Shown: positions 31,576 through 41,477, counted from the first letter of the stretch. The stretch is DNA of 64,000 nt from Sebaldella termitidis ATCC 33386 (GCF_000024405.1 NC_013517.1:1178001-1242000); one strand, 5' to 3'. Notes: generated by a model not told the origin, from the sequence alone. Program-made: numbers and translations.

Positions 31576-33621
31576 ATGAAATATAAATCTGAAGATTTTA
31601 TAAATAGAGAATTAAGCTGGCTGGAATTTAACGACAGAGTATTGAGCGAAGCAGAATATCAGGGAAATCCTTTGTTGGAAAAATGCAAATTTATTTCTAT
31701 AACTTCTTCTAATCTGGATGAGTTTTTTATGATTAGAATAGCTGCATTAAAGGCTCAGATAGACAGTAAATTTACACAAAAAGATATTGCCGGACTGACT
31801 CCGATACAGCAGATGGAAAAAATAGAGGACAGAATAGAAACTTTGATAAAGAAGCAATATTCAATATATAGAAACGGTCTTATACCTGAACTGAAAAAGA
31901 ACGGAATCGTGTTTTTGAAATATAAGGAGCTGACAGAAGACGAGAAAAAAGCAGCAGCGGAATATTTTGAAGAAACCCTGTTTCCTATTCTTACTCCTAC
32001 AGCAATAGACAGCAGCAGACCATTTCCTTTTCTGCAGAATAAAAGCCTTAATATAATAGTGGAATTAAAAAAGGAGAAGGACAGATTTTCCTTTGTTCAG
32101 ATTCCGTCAATAGTAAACAGAATGTTCAGGCTTCCCGGAAAGAACAAATACAGATTTATTCTAATAGAAGAGATAATCAAGGAATTTATGGGGACTCTTT
32201 TTGAGGGCTACAGTATAAGGAAGATGTCGGAATTCAGAATAACAAGAGACTCTGACGTAATAATAAATGAGGACGGTGCAGAAGATCTTCTCAGTAAAAT
32301 AGAAAAATCAATAAAAAACAGAAAATGGGGAAGTCCTGTAAGGCTTGAAGTATGTGAAGACATAGAGAAAGATACCAGAGAATATCTAAAAGACATACTA
32401 AAGCTGAAAAAATCAGATGTATACAGAATTGACGGTCCGATAGACCTTACTTTTCTCATGAAATTATGGATTGAGACAGATAAGGACAAATTAAAATTTC
32501 CTCCGGAGCCTCCTGTTCTGATAAAGGAATTTCAGGGAGATGAATCTGTTTTTGATATAATGAAGGAGAAAGAGATAATATACCATCTTCCTTATGAAAG
32601 CTTTGAGCCTGTTATTGATCTTGTGGAAGAAGCGGCCAGAGATCCGAAAGTACTGGCGATAAAACAGACTCTGTACAGGGTCAGCGGTCAGTCTCCTATA
32701 GTAAAAGCCTTAAAGGATGCCGCAAGTAACGGGAAACAGGTTACAGTACTTGTGGAATTAAAGGCAAGGTTTGATGAGGAGCAGAATATCAACTGGGCAA
32801 AGGAACTGGAAAAAGCCGGATGTCATGTGATATACGGGCTGAAAGGACTGAAAACACATGCCAAACTTCTGCTGATAGTAAGACAGGAAACAGAGGGGAT
32901 ACAGAGGTATGTACATCTCAGTACGGGAAATTACAATGATAATACTGCCAAGCTGTATTCAGATATAGGCTTTTTCAGTACAAATGAAGATTTATGCACG
33001 GATATCTCTTATCTGTTTAATACGTTGACAGGGTTTTCCATGTCAAGATACTGGAATAAAGTAGCTGTAGCTCCAAATGATCTGAGAACGAAGATCTATG
33101 AGCTCATAGATAATGAGATAGAAAACCAGAAGGCAGGAAAAAAGGGAAGAATTATAATGAAGGCAAACTCTCTTACTGATAAAGAGATGATAGAGAAATT
33201 ATACGACGCTTCAAGAATAGGCGTAGAAGTAAAGCTGGTGATAAGAGGAGCATGTTCTCTGAAAGTGGGAATAAAAGATATTTCAGAAAATATAGAGGTT
33301 TTCAGTATCGTAGGAAGATACCTTGAACACAGCAGAATTTATTATTTTGAAAATGACGGGGAAAGTAAAATATATCTGTCAAGTGCAGATCTGATGTCAA
33401 GAAATCTGGACAGAAGAATTGAAATTATGTTTCCTGTGGAAGACGAAAATTTGAAAGATCAGATAGTAAAAATACTGGAGCTGAATCTCACTGATAATGT
33501 AAAAAGAAGAATTCTGGAGCCGGACGGTACATATAGAAATTCAAATGCAAGATCATCCAAAAAGATAAATGCCCAAAGTGAATTTTACAAGCTTGCCAAA
33601 AAAGGAAGCATCAGCAGTTAA
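31576..33621 (+). CDS. ppk: Polyphosphate kinase 1
   Basis: 681 residues, normal for PPK1. The N-domain opens with FINRELSWLEFNDRVL and SSNLDEFFMIR. The first phospholipase-D-like half has the autophosphorylated His in GLKTHAKLLLIVR and the STGNYNDNTAKLYSDIGFFS motif. The second half has the other His in RYLEHSRIYYF with SSADLMSRNLDRRIE. It makes polyphosphate from ATP at the membrane or cytoplasm. The adjacent Ppx-like gene is degenerate, so polymer turnover may be done elsewhere. Confidence 0.95.
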   Translation: MKYKSEDFINRELSWLEFNDRVLSEAEYQGNPLLEKCKFISITSSNLDEFFMIRIAALKAQIDSKFTQKDIAGLTPIQQMEKIEDRIETLIKKQYSIYRNGLIPELKKNGIVFLKYKELTEDEKKAAAEYFEETLFPILTPTAIDSSRPFPFLQNKSLNIIVELKKEKDRFSFVQIPSIVNRMFRLPGKNKYRFILIEEIIKEFMGTLFEGYSIRKMSEFRITRDSDVIINEDGAEDLLSKIEKSIKNRKWGSPVRLEVCEDIEKDTREYLKDILKLKKSDVYRIDGPIDLTFLMKLWIETDKDKLKFPPEPPVLIKEFQGDESVFDIMKEKEIIYHLPYESFEPVIDLVEEAARDPKVLAIKQTLYRVSGQSPIVKALKDAASNGKQVTVLVELKARFDEEQNINWAKELEKAGCHVIYGLKGLKTHAKLLLIVRQETEGIQRYVHLSTGNYNDNTAKLYSDIGFFSTNEDLCTDISYLFNTLTGFSMSRYWNKVAVAPNDLRTKIYELIDNEIENQKAGKKGRIIMKANSLTDKEMIEKLYDASRIGVEVKLVIRGACSLKVGIKDISENIEVFSIVGRYLEHSRIYYFENDGESKIYLSSADLMSRNLDRRIEIMFPVEDENLKDQIVKILELNLTDNVKRRILEPDGTYRNSNARSSKKINAQSEFYKLAKKGSISS

Positions 33622-33773
33622 TATCCTGGTCTGATAAAAAACAGCTGAAATAAGATATTGGTAATTGTTTAAAAGCCTGTATTAGCAGTGTTTTAGTATA
33701 AAAATTCATAAAATATATAAAATATACAATTAAAATTTATAAGAAATATTTGATTTTGTGTATATAAAAATAT

Positions 33774-33800
33774 TATAATGTAAGTGTTAACTTTGTTAAC
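33774..33800 (+). promoter_or_regulatory. -10 element and GTTAAC repeat at the vanW start site
   Basis: TATAAT (33774-33779) is followed by GTTAAC-TTT-GTTAAC (33786-33800). The repeat covers the predicted start of transcription, where a repressor would sit. Confidence 0.45.
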
Positions 33801-33831
33801 GTGATTTTTTAGAAGGAGGTTTGTAAAGAAA

Positions 33832-35151
33832 ATGTGGAAAAAAGTAACACTTATAATTGCTGGTATATTTTTACTTTTTGGCGGTGCATTCTTCTATTTT
33901 GTAAAGGACACAGATAAGATATATAATAATATATCAGTGTCTGGTGTTGATCTATCTGATACATCTAAGGAGACTGCGAAGAAAAAAATAGAGGAAATAA
34001 AGCTTGAAAATGTAAAGCTGAAGTATGAGGGTAAAGAGTTCATGATATCTGGTGACAGCATATCATATAAAGTTGATTCTGATACGATAGTAAATGAAGC
34101 GTATAATGTAGGAAGAAACGGAAATTTCCTGAAGAATAAGGCGAAAATATTTGCCTTGAAAGCTCTCGGGAAAAAAGTAAGCCTGCCGCTGCATTACAGT
34201 ATTAATGAGGAGGCTTTAAAAAACGAACTTGTTAAAATAGCATCCGAGGTAGATGTAAAGGAACAGGATGCCAGACTCGTGATCAATAATGATCAGATTT
34301 CTGTTATAGATGAAGTAAACGGGAAGAAAATTAACATAGAGAAAACTCTGAGTGCTGTAATGGAAAGTATAAAATATTCTAAGCATGATGATATTAATCT
34401 TGTGGCAGAAACAGCTGTTCCAAAAGTAACTAAGGAAAAACTGGGTTCTGTAAATACACTTCTTGGCGAGTATACTACTACGTTTAATTCCGGTGTATAC
34501 GGAAGAAGCGAGAATATAAAGCTCGCTGTAAAATCAATAAATGATGTTCTTCTGGAACCGCAGGATATTCTTTCGTTTAATGACAGTACAGGAATGCGTA
34601 ATCCGAAAAATGGATATAAGAGTGCGCCTGTTATAGTTAACGGAGAGATCGAACAGGGTCTCGGAGGCGGAGTCTGTCAGGTTTCATCAACGTTGTTTAA
34701 TGCAGGTGCTCTTTCAGGGCTGAAGATAGTGGAGAGAAGTAACCACTCAATTCCGTCTTCATATGTAGCACTTGGCAGAGATGCTGTTGTAGATTATGGA
34801 AATCTGGATTTGAAAATACAGAATAATTTTCAGAATCCTGTTTATATAGCAGCAGATGTAGTCGGAAGTAAAATTATTATCAAAGTATACGGAAATCAGA
34901 AGGATAAAGCAGATGAGGTAAAATTATATGCAGTAGTGAATGGAAGTATACCGAGAAAAACAAAAACTGTAAAATCTGGTAAAGCAACTAACGGAAGAGA
35001 CGGAATAAAAGCTACAACATACAGAGTGATAGTTAAAAACGGAAGTGAAACTAAAGAGGTATTATCAAGCAACTATTATCCGCCTAAGGCGAGAGTAGTA
35101 GTGCTTACTCCGGCTCCGGCAGTAGTAAGCGAAGAAGCTCCCAGCTTATAA
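33832..35151 (+). CDS. VanW family protein with membrane anchor
   Basis: 439 residues. An N-terminal signal-anchor helix (about 5-25) is followed by a PG_binding_4-like region (NISVSGVDLSDTSKETAKKKI) and a VanW domain at about residues 205-335 (LGEYTTTFNSGVYGRSENIKLA, GLGGGVCQVSSTLFNAG, RSNHSIPSSYVALGRDAVVDYG), then a short G5-like C-terminus. It lies outside the cytoplasmic membrane. VanW proteins occur with vancomycin clusters but their biochemical role is unknown. No resistance genes adjoin it. SD AAGGAGG is unusually far (13 nt) from the ATG. Confidence 0.85.
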   Translation: MWKKVTLIIAGIFLLFGGAFFYFVKDTDKIYNNISVSGVDLSDTSKETAKKKIEEIKLENVKLKYEGKEFMISGDSISYKVDSDTIVNEAYNVGRNGNFLKNKAKIFALKALGKKVSLPLHYSINEEALKNELVKIASEVDVKEQDARLVINNDQISVIDEVNGKKINIEKTLSAVMESIKYSKHDDINLVAETAVPKVTKEKLGSVNTLLGEYTTTFNSGVYGRSENIKLAVKSINDVLLEPQDILSFNDSTGMRNPKNGYKSAPVIVNGEIEQGLGGGVCQVSSTLFNAGALSGLKIVERSNHSIPSSYVALGRDAVVDYGNLDLKIQNNFQNPVYIAADVVGSKIIIKVYGNQKDKADEVKLYAVVNGSIPRKTKTVKSGKATNGRDGIKATTYRVIVKNGSETKEVLSSNYYPPKARVVVLTPAPAVVSEEAPSL

Positions 35152-35210
35152 GAATACTCCGGAAATATTACTCACAAAGCAGAACAAAAAGCAATTATAT
35201 ACGAATAATT

Positions 35211-35240
35211 AAAATGACCGGTTTTTCCGGTCATTTTTCT
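35211..35240 (+). terminator. Rho-independent terminator of the vanW gene
   Basis: AAAATGACCGG/CCGGTCATTTT is followed by T. Confidence 0.8.
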
Positions 35241-35300
35241 TTTAGTGCTGTTATTTATCTGAAAGCAGTGATTATTCACTTTAAAAATTTATATAAAAAT

Positions 35301-35340
35301 AACAGCCTTCTGCGGCGGACAAATGCCATAGAAGGCTGTT
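35301..35340 (-). terminator. Terminator of the DMT transporter gene
   Basis: An 11-bp stem AACAGCCTTCT/AGAAGGCTGTT is followed on the minus strand by ATTTTTAT. Confidence 0.7.
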
Positions 35341-35367
35341 CTTGATAATATATGATAAAATCAGAAA

Positions 35368-36279
35368 CTATTCTTTAGCCGGTTTATTTTCCGAAGTCAG
35401 CGTAAGCATCACAATCATAAGTATAATGAGAAATGCTCCTGCGAACTGATAAATTCCAAAGCTTACATGAAGCCATATAATAGAAGTTATAAGTGCGGAT
35501 AACGGCTCACTGCAGCTGAGAAGCGAGGCTTCCTTTGCATTTATATATCTCAGACTCTCTATAAAAAAATAAAAAGGTATAAGAGTACCGAGAATTACAA
35601 TAAACAGCATAGATAAGAAAATATCAAAATGTGCAAAATCTCTTACAGCTCCCCAGTCAGGAACAAACAATCCCAGTATAAAGCCTCCGATAACCATGCT
35701 CCATCCGATAATAACAGATGACGGCCATTTTAGAAGTTTTTTTACATAAATTGTGTAGAAGGCGAGGGCAAATGCAGAAGCAAGTCCCCAGAAAAAGGCT
35801 TCCTTGGAAATAATGAGAGACTCTGTATTGCCATTTGTAAGGAGTAAAAAAGTCCCGCTCAGTGCCATAAGAAGTGCTGCTGTTTCTGACAATGAAATTT
35901 TTTGTTTCAGACGTATCAGATAATAAATAATTATTATAACAGGAGCCAGATATTGCAGTAAAGTGGCAATAGCCGCATTACTTTTTGCTATGGTGGTAAA
36001 ATATGTAAACTGTACTCCCAGCATTCCAAAAATAGAATATATTATTATGTGAAAACGTGAATATTTATCTTTCCATATTCCTGTAACCTTATCTTTATTT
36101 CCTTTGTAAACGGATATGATCAGGAGCATAATGCCCGCAGTAAACATCCTTATGGAAACCACACATGATACAGATACAGAAGCATTGTTAAATAAATACT
36201 GTGATACTGTTCCGGAAACTCCCCATAAAACAGAGCTTATTATTACCATAAGAATTCCGGGCCATTTTTTATTCTTCAT
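35368..36279 (-). CDS. DMT/EamA-family exporter
   Basis: 303 residues with about ten membrane helices in two EamA repeats: the first begins with WPGILMVIISSVLWGVSGTVSQYLF and the second with ALAFYTIYVKKLL after a central loop. The late EPLSALITSIIW segment is the conserved 'E-P' motif of the second repeat. Family members export amino acids or other metabolites; the substrate is unknown. It stands alone with a GGAGG site, convergent with vanW. Confidence 0.85.
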   Translation of the reverse strand: MKNKKWPGILMVIISSVLWGVSGTVSQYLFNNASVSVSCVVSIRMFTAGIMLLIISVYKGNKDKVTGIWKDKYSRFHIIIYSIFGMLGVQFTYFTTIAKSNAAIATLLQYLAPVIIIIYYLIRLKQKISLSETAALLMALSGTFLLLTNGNTESLIISKEAFFWGLASAFALAFYTIYVKKLLKWPSSVIIGWSMVIGGFILGLFVPDWGAVRDFAHFDIFLSMLFIVILGTLIPFYFFIESLRYINAKEASLLSCSEPLSALITSIIWLHVSFGIYQFAGAFLIILMIVMLTLTSENKPAKE

Positions 36280-36403
36280 ATATCCTCCGTAAAAATAAAA
36301 TAAACTATTATAACTTTAGCACAAGATATGAAAAATAACAACAAATACTTGGGGAAATCAGACTTTTATTTACCGGATATATTTTCAGAATAAATATGCT
36401 TTA

Positions 36404-37450
36404 TTATAAACTGCTGTTTTTCCTTTCAAAATCTAACAGCCACTGTTTCCGCCATAAGCCTCCGGCATAACCTGTAAGCTTTCCGCTTTCTCCTATTATT
36501 CTGTGGCATGGTATTATTATGGCGATTCTGTTCGATCCGTTGGCTTTTCCTACTGCCCTTACTGCTTTTGGTTTATTTATAGCCAATGCCTGATCTTTAT
36601 ATGATCTGTGTTCTCCATATGGTATATCAATTAATTTTTTCCACACAAGATTCTGAAAGTCAGTTCCCGGTGTATGCAGAGGGAGGTCAAAAATTTTCCG
36701 CGTACCGGAAAAATATTCAGCGATCTGCTCTTTTAACATATCCAGATACTGGTTTTGACCAAAGATAATTTTAGCGTGAAGTGTCTTCTTCAGATATTCA
36801 AGTTCGTCATTAAGATTTTTTCTGTCAGAAAATTCCAGAAGATATATTCCTTTTTCAGTGGCGCATGCAGTCATAGGGCCAAGCAGAGTAGTAAAACGCA
36901 TTATATTAATTATATTTATTTCTGCTGAATCAGACGGAGTACTTCCAGTGGCATTTTTGAATGCATGGGAAAATCCGCTGAGGGAATTATAACCGCTGTC
37001 AAAAGCTGAATCAATTATTTTTTCCCCGCCGGAAATCTGATGCAGGGCGGAATTGATCTTTAACATTCTCTGATATTCATGAAATGTAATATCAAGATTC
37101 TTTTTGAACCATCTTCTTACTTTATTAGGTTCTATATTTAATTCATTCAAATCACTGTCCTTTAATTTTTCATCAGGATTTTTTTCCAGCTTTTTCAGAA
37201 TGATTTTTATATACTCTGGTGTAAAACCTAAGTGTTCAAGGGGATGACAGACTTTACACGGTCTGTAACCGTGTAATACTGCTTCTTTGCTTGTATGGAA
37301 AAACTCTACATTTTCTTTTTTTGGTTTTCTTGCAGTACATGTAGGGCGGCAGAATATTCCCGTAGTTTTTATTCCGGCAAAAAAGCTGCCTTCATAGGAA
37401 CTGTCTTTATTTAATAAAGCATTATACATTTCTTCAAATTTTAGTTTCAT
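36404..37450 (-). CDS. ada: Ada: methylphosphotriester/O6-alkylguanine-DNA methyltransferase and AraC regulator
   Basis: 348 residues, full-length Ada. The N-domain has four cysteines for zinc and methyl acceptance (CRPTC and CKVC, about residues 36-72). An AraC-type helix-turn-helix follows (IDSAFDSGYNSLSGFSHAFKNATGSTPS). The C-domain has the O6-methylguanine acceptor Cys in IIPCHRIIGESGKLTGYAGG. It repairs alkylated DNA and, once methylated, activates transcription. The ATG at 37450 follows AAGGAG; a longer frame upstream lacks a site. Confidence 0.92.
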   Translation of the reverse strand: MKLKFEEMYNALLNKDSSYEGSFFAGIKTTGIFCRPTCTARKPKKENVEFFHTSKEAVLHGYRPCKVCHPLEHLGFTPEYIKIILKKLEKNPDEKLKDSDLNELNIEPNKVRRWFKKNLDITFHEYQRMLKINSALHQISGGEKIIDSAFDSGYNSLSGFSHAFKNATGSTPSDSAEINIINIMRFTTLLGPMTACATEKGIYLLEFSDRKNLNDELEYLKKTLHAKIIFGQNQYLDMLKEQIAEYFSGTRKIFDLPLHTPGTDFQNLVWKKLIDIPYGEHRSYKDQALAINKPKAVRAVGKANGSNRIAIIIPCHRIIGESGKLTGYAGGLWRKQWLLDFERKNSSL

Positions 37451-37573
37451 AGGAAGACTCCTTTTTATTTTAGTATACCTGATAATTCGCTGTTTTTTCA
37501 ACCGAAAAATTAACATATATTTTTGGAATATGATATTAGTGATAATAAATTTTTATAAAAAATATATAAACTT

Positions 37574-37602
37574 TTGACAGCAGACTGGATATTAATTAAA
37601 TA
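37574..37602 (+). promoter_or_regulatory. Possible promoter upstream of the flavodoxin gene
   Basis: TTGACA, 17 nt, TAAATA. It lies about 150 bases before the flavodoxin start. The intervening DNA also holds a short frame that resembles part of a helix-turn-helix. Confidence 0.35.
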
Positions 37603-37748
37603 ATGTGGTATTATTTATAGGGAAAATATTCAATTCAACAGAAACAAATCTATTATTATCGAAACTAACATCTGGCAATTAAACAAAAAGATCTAGCAGA
37701 ACTAAGAGTAAGTGAATTTTTATAATTATTTTAGTGAGGAGAAATAGT

Positions 37749-38234
37749 ATGAAAATTTTGATTGTTTATTATTCTTTTGAGGGAAGTTGCAAGTATGTGG
37801 CAGAAGAGATCAGTAAAAATTTGAATGCCGAGATTTTAGAGCTGAAACCTAAAACAGATGTGAAGACCAAGGGTATATTAAAGTATGTTTTTGGCGGCAA
37901 ACAGGCTTTTTCAAATGAAAAACCCGAGCTTCTCCCGTTGGAAAAGAATATCAATTCTTATGATTTTATTTTTCTGGGGACACCGGTATGGGCATGGAAT
38001 TATGCGCCTGCATTAAAAACTTTTTTTTCAGAGCATAAAATAAAAGAAAAAAAGATGGCGTTATTTTGCTGCAGCGGAGGCGGAAAGGGAAAAACACTGG
38101 AAAATATGAAAAAGGAACTTTGTGAAAATGAAGTTATGGGAGAGATGGAATTTGTTAATGTTCTAAAGCAGACTAAATACAATATGGAGGCTGCAGTGGG
38201 AAACTGGGTGGATAATATTATGGAGACTTTTTGA
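37749..38234 (+). CDS. Flavodoxin family protein
   Basis: 161 residues. The FMN phosphate loop is YYSFEGSCKYVAEEI near the N-terminus (about 7-21), and the isoalloxazine loops are LGTPVWAWNYAPAL (about 80-93) and CCSGGGKGKTLENM. This pattern, with 'TPVWAW', is the short flavodoxin/NAD(P)H oxidoreductase-like type. It is an electron carrier or small reductase. GAGGAGA precedes the ATG at 37749. It is followed 70 bases later by a secreted-protein gene. Confidence 0.82.
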   Translation: MKILIVYYSFEGSCKYVAEEISKNLNAEILELKPKTDVKTKGILKYVFGGKQAFSNEKPELLPLEKNINSYDFIFLGTPVWAWNYAPALKTFFSEHKIKEKKMALFCCSGGGKGKTLENMKKELCENEVMGEMEFVNVLKQTKYNMEAAVGNWVDNIMETF

Positions 38235-38304
38235 ATGGAAAGTTGAAATTTTTTTGATTATGATGTAAAATTATGATATGAATTATGTTTTTAGGAGGGA
38301 TGAA

Positions 38305-38943
38305 ATGAAGAAAATTATATTTACAATATTTTTGGCTTTCTTTTGCATTTCATTTTCTGATATAACAGGAATAGACACTAAAAAAATAATAAGAAGTCAT
38401 TATACCGAAAAAGATCTTCTTATGAAAAAAAGTGATTATTTTCTGCCAAAAACAGGAAAAGAATTTAATTTCAGAGCTTTTGAATGGAATACATCAAAAG
38501 AAACAGCATTGAAATTTTTTGACGGGAAAAATTATACAGACCGTGGAAATGAATTGATATTCACTAATATTAACTTTGCAGGTATGGTACTGTCAGAACT
38601 GAAATTAAACTATGAAAATGACAAATTAGTAAGCTGGATTGGTTTTGGAAGAGCTGATGCGGAAACTTTAAAAGGATTGCAGGATACTTATAATTCAAAA
38701 TATAAAGGGAAAATAATAGAGACTAATACTGATGCCCTGAAAATGTACATTACCAGAGACAGGGAAAACAGCTTTTTTATTATTTTTGATCCTGATATGA
38801 CTACTTTTTATTATCAGAGTGCTGCTCAGTATGATAGAATAATCAGAGGCGAGACAGAAGAAAAAGAGCTGGAAAGAATAAGAATCGAAAATGAAAAGAA
38901 ACAAAAGGAAAAAGTAAAGCAAGATATGTTTAATGATTTATAA
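38305..38943 (+). CDS. Secreted protein of unknown function with charged C-terminal helix
   Basis: 212 residues. The signal peptide spans about 1-19 (KKIIFTIFLAFFCISFS). The middle is a mixed alpha/beta domain with FRAFEWNTSKETALKFF, reminiscent of small periplasmic domains in which a 'W.t..e.l..f' helix recurs. The last 35 residues are a highly charged coiled-coil (KELERIRIENEKKQKEKVKQDM). No family recognised. It has its own ribosome site (AGGAGGG) and ends at a good terminator. Confidence 0.6.
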   Translation: MKKIIFTIFLAFFCISFSDITGIDTKKIIRSHYTEKDLLMKKSDYFLPKTGKEFNFRAFEWNTSKETALKFFDGKNYTDRGNELIFTNINFAGMVLSELKLNYENDKLVSWIGFGRADAETLKGLQDTYNSKYKGKIIETNTDALKMYITRDRENSFFIIFDPDMTTFYYQSAAQYDRIIRGETEEKELERIRIENEKKQKEKVKQDMFNDL

Positions 38944-38950
38944 TTTTTAT

Positions 38951-38978
38951 AAAGCTGCTGTAATAGCAGCTTTTTTTT
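38951..38978 (+). terminator. Rho-independent terminator
   Basis: The stem AAAGCTGCT/AGCAGCTTT is followed by a T run. Confidence 0.8.
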
Positions 38979-39313
38979 GTACTTTTTTTATTTGTGAAAA
39001 AAAGTGTGAAATAAAATGTAATCAGGAAAACAGAAAAATTATATAAAAAAAATTAATATAATAAAAGCATGTTATAAACTCAAGGATTAACAGATTTTTT
39101 GTATTAAAAAAAATATAGTAAAAAAGTTTTCAAAATTGTTGATTTTTTCACAAAATCGAGGTAAAATACATTACTAAGAATGAATAAAAGTTCATTCGGT
39201 AATATATTTTAATATCGAATTATTTGTCGGTTAAAATATTTTATTTGGGCAGAGTAATAAAAGAGATAAGTATTTAAACTGGAAGAAAAAGAGAATTTAA
39301 AGAGGTGATTAAA
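38979..39313 (+). promoter_or_regulatory. Long AT-rich upstream region of the ferredoxin-AOR operon
   Basis: There is no gene here. A promoter-like TTGATT, 17 nt, TAAAAT sits at 39139-39167, giving a leader of about 140 nt. The leader is AT-rich, with no riboswitch that I recognise. Confidence 0.4.
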
Positions 39314-39733
39314 GTGTCAAAAGTACTTCGGGCAGATGAAATGAAAAAATGTCTCGGCTGTTTTACATGTATGAACATATGTTCTATAGTAAATCATAAG
39401 AGCCATTCGTTAACTAAAAGCGCTATAAAGATAAGAACAAGCGGCGGTATAGCGGGAAGATTCGTAGGAATAGTATGTCTTGCATGTGAAAATGACAGAG
39501 CATGTGCAGAATCATGTCCATCCGGGGCATTGGAAAAAAGAGCAGGGGGCGGTGTAAAATTTATTTCGGAGAAGTGTATAGGATGCGGTTCCTGCGAGCA
39601 GGCATGTATAGTAAATGCAGTTCACTGGGATGAAACAGAAGACAGACCAATAATATGCAAACACTGCGGGGCCTGTGCAAGGTTTTGTCCGCATGATTGT
39701 CTGAGAATGGAGGAAGTAGGAAATGATTTATGA
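39314..39733 (+). CDS. Four-cluster ferredoxin-like subunit
   Basis: 139 residues from a GTG with GAGGTGA upstream. Cysteine motifs for four [4Fe-4S] clusters are seen: CLGCFTCMNIC, CLACENDRACAESC, CIGCGSCEQAC and CKHCGACARFC. This is the HycB/DmsB-type arrangement of electron-transfer subunits. It overlaps the AOR-family gene by 11 bases, so the two proteins almost certainly form a complex in which it carries electrons to or from the tungsten or molybdenum site. Confidence 0.88.
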   Translation: MSKVLRADEMKKCLGCFTCMNICSIVNHKSHSLTKSAIKIRTSGGIAGRFVGIVCLACENDRACAESCPSGALEKRAGGGVKFISEKCIGCGSCEQACIVNAVHWDETEDRPIICKHCGACARFCPHDCLRMEEVGNDL

Positions 39734-41477
39734 AAAATACATAAGAGTACTGCATATAGATCTTACAGCTAAAAAAGTAAGGATAGAACACAGGGAGGAT
39801 CTATACGGATATCTTGGCGGAGTGGGTGTAGCTTCCAAGCTTCTTGAAGAAAATATGCATCCCGAGCTTGATCCGCTGGATGAAAAACAGCCTGTAATAT
39901 TTGCAATCGGTGCGGCGAGTACAATATTTCCTGTAATTACTAAAACAGTAGCGACTTTCATATCACCTCTTACTGGAGAATACGGTGAAAGCTATGCCGG
40001 CGGAAGAATGGCGATGTCTTTATTTTATGCCGGATATGATGCGGTAGTAATTACCGGAAAATCAGATAAACCGGTTTATATATCCATAAAAAAGAATAAT
40101 GTGGAATTCAAGGATGCCAGAGCAATGTGGGGGCTTGATCCCAATGAAGTGGAAAGAATACTTCGCGAAAGAGAAAAAGGACATGGGAAAAGAAGTATTG
40201 TGAGTATCGGACCTGCCGGAGAAAATCTGAGCAGTTTTGCATGTGTATGTGTGGATATTTTCAGACACTTTGGAAGACTGGGACTCGGAGCCTGCTTTGG
40301 AAGTAAAAATCTGAAAGCGGTTTTGACTATAGGAGATAAAGATATCCCTATTAAGGACTTTAAAAATTATTTTTCCGTATATCAGGAAATATATAAAGAA
40401 TGCAGTGAAACAACAGCGATGACAAAATATCATGATTTGGGAACACCGGTAAATATAGAACCGTTAAATGCTGCCGGAGCTCTTCCTACACGAAATCTTC
40501 AGCAGACATCTTTTGAAAACAGTGAGGATATCTCAGGCGAGACCTTTGCAGATAAGAATCTTGTGAGAAAAATGTCATGTACAGGGTGTCCTGTGGGCTG
40601 TATACATATCGGCCAGCTTAGAAGACAGTTTGATAAAGGACATGAGTATGAGTCGCTGACAGTAGCATATGATTATGAGCTGATATTTTCATTAGGGACT
40701 TTTTTGGGGGTGAAAACTTCCGAAGAGGTGCTTAATCTGATTGATCATGTGGAAAAGACAGGATTTGATGCAATGTCTATGGGTGTGGTTCTCGGCTGGG
40801 CAACGGAAGCTCTGACAAAAGGAATTATTACAGAAGAACAGACAATGCTTCCATTGGCTTTCGGTGATTCTGAAAATTATGCCAAGGCTATAGAATACAC
40901 TGCTAAAGGAGCAAATGAATTTTACAGGGATCTCGGAAAAGGGTCGGCTTATGTTTCAGCAAAATACGGCGGCTCGGATTTTGCACTGGAGATATCCAAA
41001 AATGAAATGGCCGGATATCATACAGGTTATGGGGCACTTGTGGGAGCAGCTGTAGGGACAAGGCATTCACATTTATGCAACGGAGGGTATTCCATAGATC
41101 AGAGCGGCGACAGTGAATTTGACGGGGACAAATTAGTGGATAAGCTTTATAAGGAAGAAGTGGAGAGATGTATGCTTAATTCACTCATAATATGTCTGTT
41201 TGCCAGAAAGGTTTATAACAGGGAGAAAGTATTAAAAGTATTGAATTCTATCGGACGGGAAACAACAGATGATGAGCTTACAGCAATAGCTGAGAGAATT
41301 TACAGAACAAAGCTTCGTATAAAAAAGGCACTCGGCTATAACCAGAAGGATATAAAATTTCCAAAAAGATTTTTTGAAACTGTAAGTATGAATGGAGAAC
41401 TAAAACCAGAGATTGCACAGGAATTGATAAACAAATTTATTAGTAAAAATGAAGAGCTTATGAACAGGGAAGTATAA
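39723..41477 (+). CDS. Aldehyde:ferredoxin oxidoreductase family enzyme
   Basis: 584 residues. The N-domain has the AOR opening (YIRVLHIDLTAKKVRIEH, then LGGVGVASKLL). The pterin-contact region is FISPLTGEYGESYAGGRMAMSLFYAGYDAVVITGKS. The [4Fe-4S] site CTGCPVGCIHIG (Cys-x2-Cys-x3-Cys) lies at about residues 287-295, with the fourth Cys likely in LNSLIICLFAR. These enzymes use bis-pterin tungsten (or molybdenum) to oxidise aldehydes or reduce acids. Substrate unknown. It is translationally coupled to the ferredoxin gene and followed by a MoaD-like carrier. Confidence 0.88.
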   Translation: MIYEKYIRVLHIDLTAKKVRIEHREDLYGYLGGVGVASKLLEENMHPELDPLDEKQPVIFAIGAASTIFPVITKTVATFISPLTGEYGESYAGGRMAMSLFYAGYDAVVITGKSDKPVYISIKKNNVEFKDARAMWGLDPNEVERILREREKGHGKRSIVSIGPAGENLSSFACVCVDIFRHFGRLGLGACFGSKNLKAVLTIGDKDIPIKDFKNYFSVYQEIYKECSETTAMTKYHDLGTPVNIEPLNAAGALPTRNLQQTSFENSEDISGETFADKNLVRKMSCTGCPVGCIHIGQLRRQFDKGHEYESLTVAYDYELIFSLGTFLGVKTSEEVLNLIDHVEKTGFDAMSMGVVLGWATEALTKGIITEEQTMLPLAFGDSENYAKAIEYTAKGANEFYRDLGKGSAYVSAKYGGSDFALEISKNEMAGYHTGYGALVGAAVGTRHSHLCNGGYSIDQSGDSEFDGDKLVDKLYKEEVERCMLNSLIICLFARKVYNREKVLKVLNSIGRETTDDELTAIAERIYRTKLRIKKALGYNQKDIKFPKRFFETVSMNGELKPEIAQELINKFISKNEELMNREV

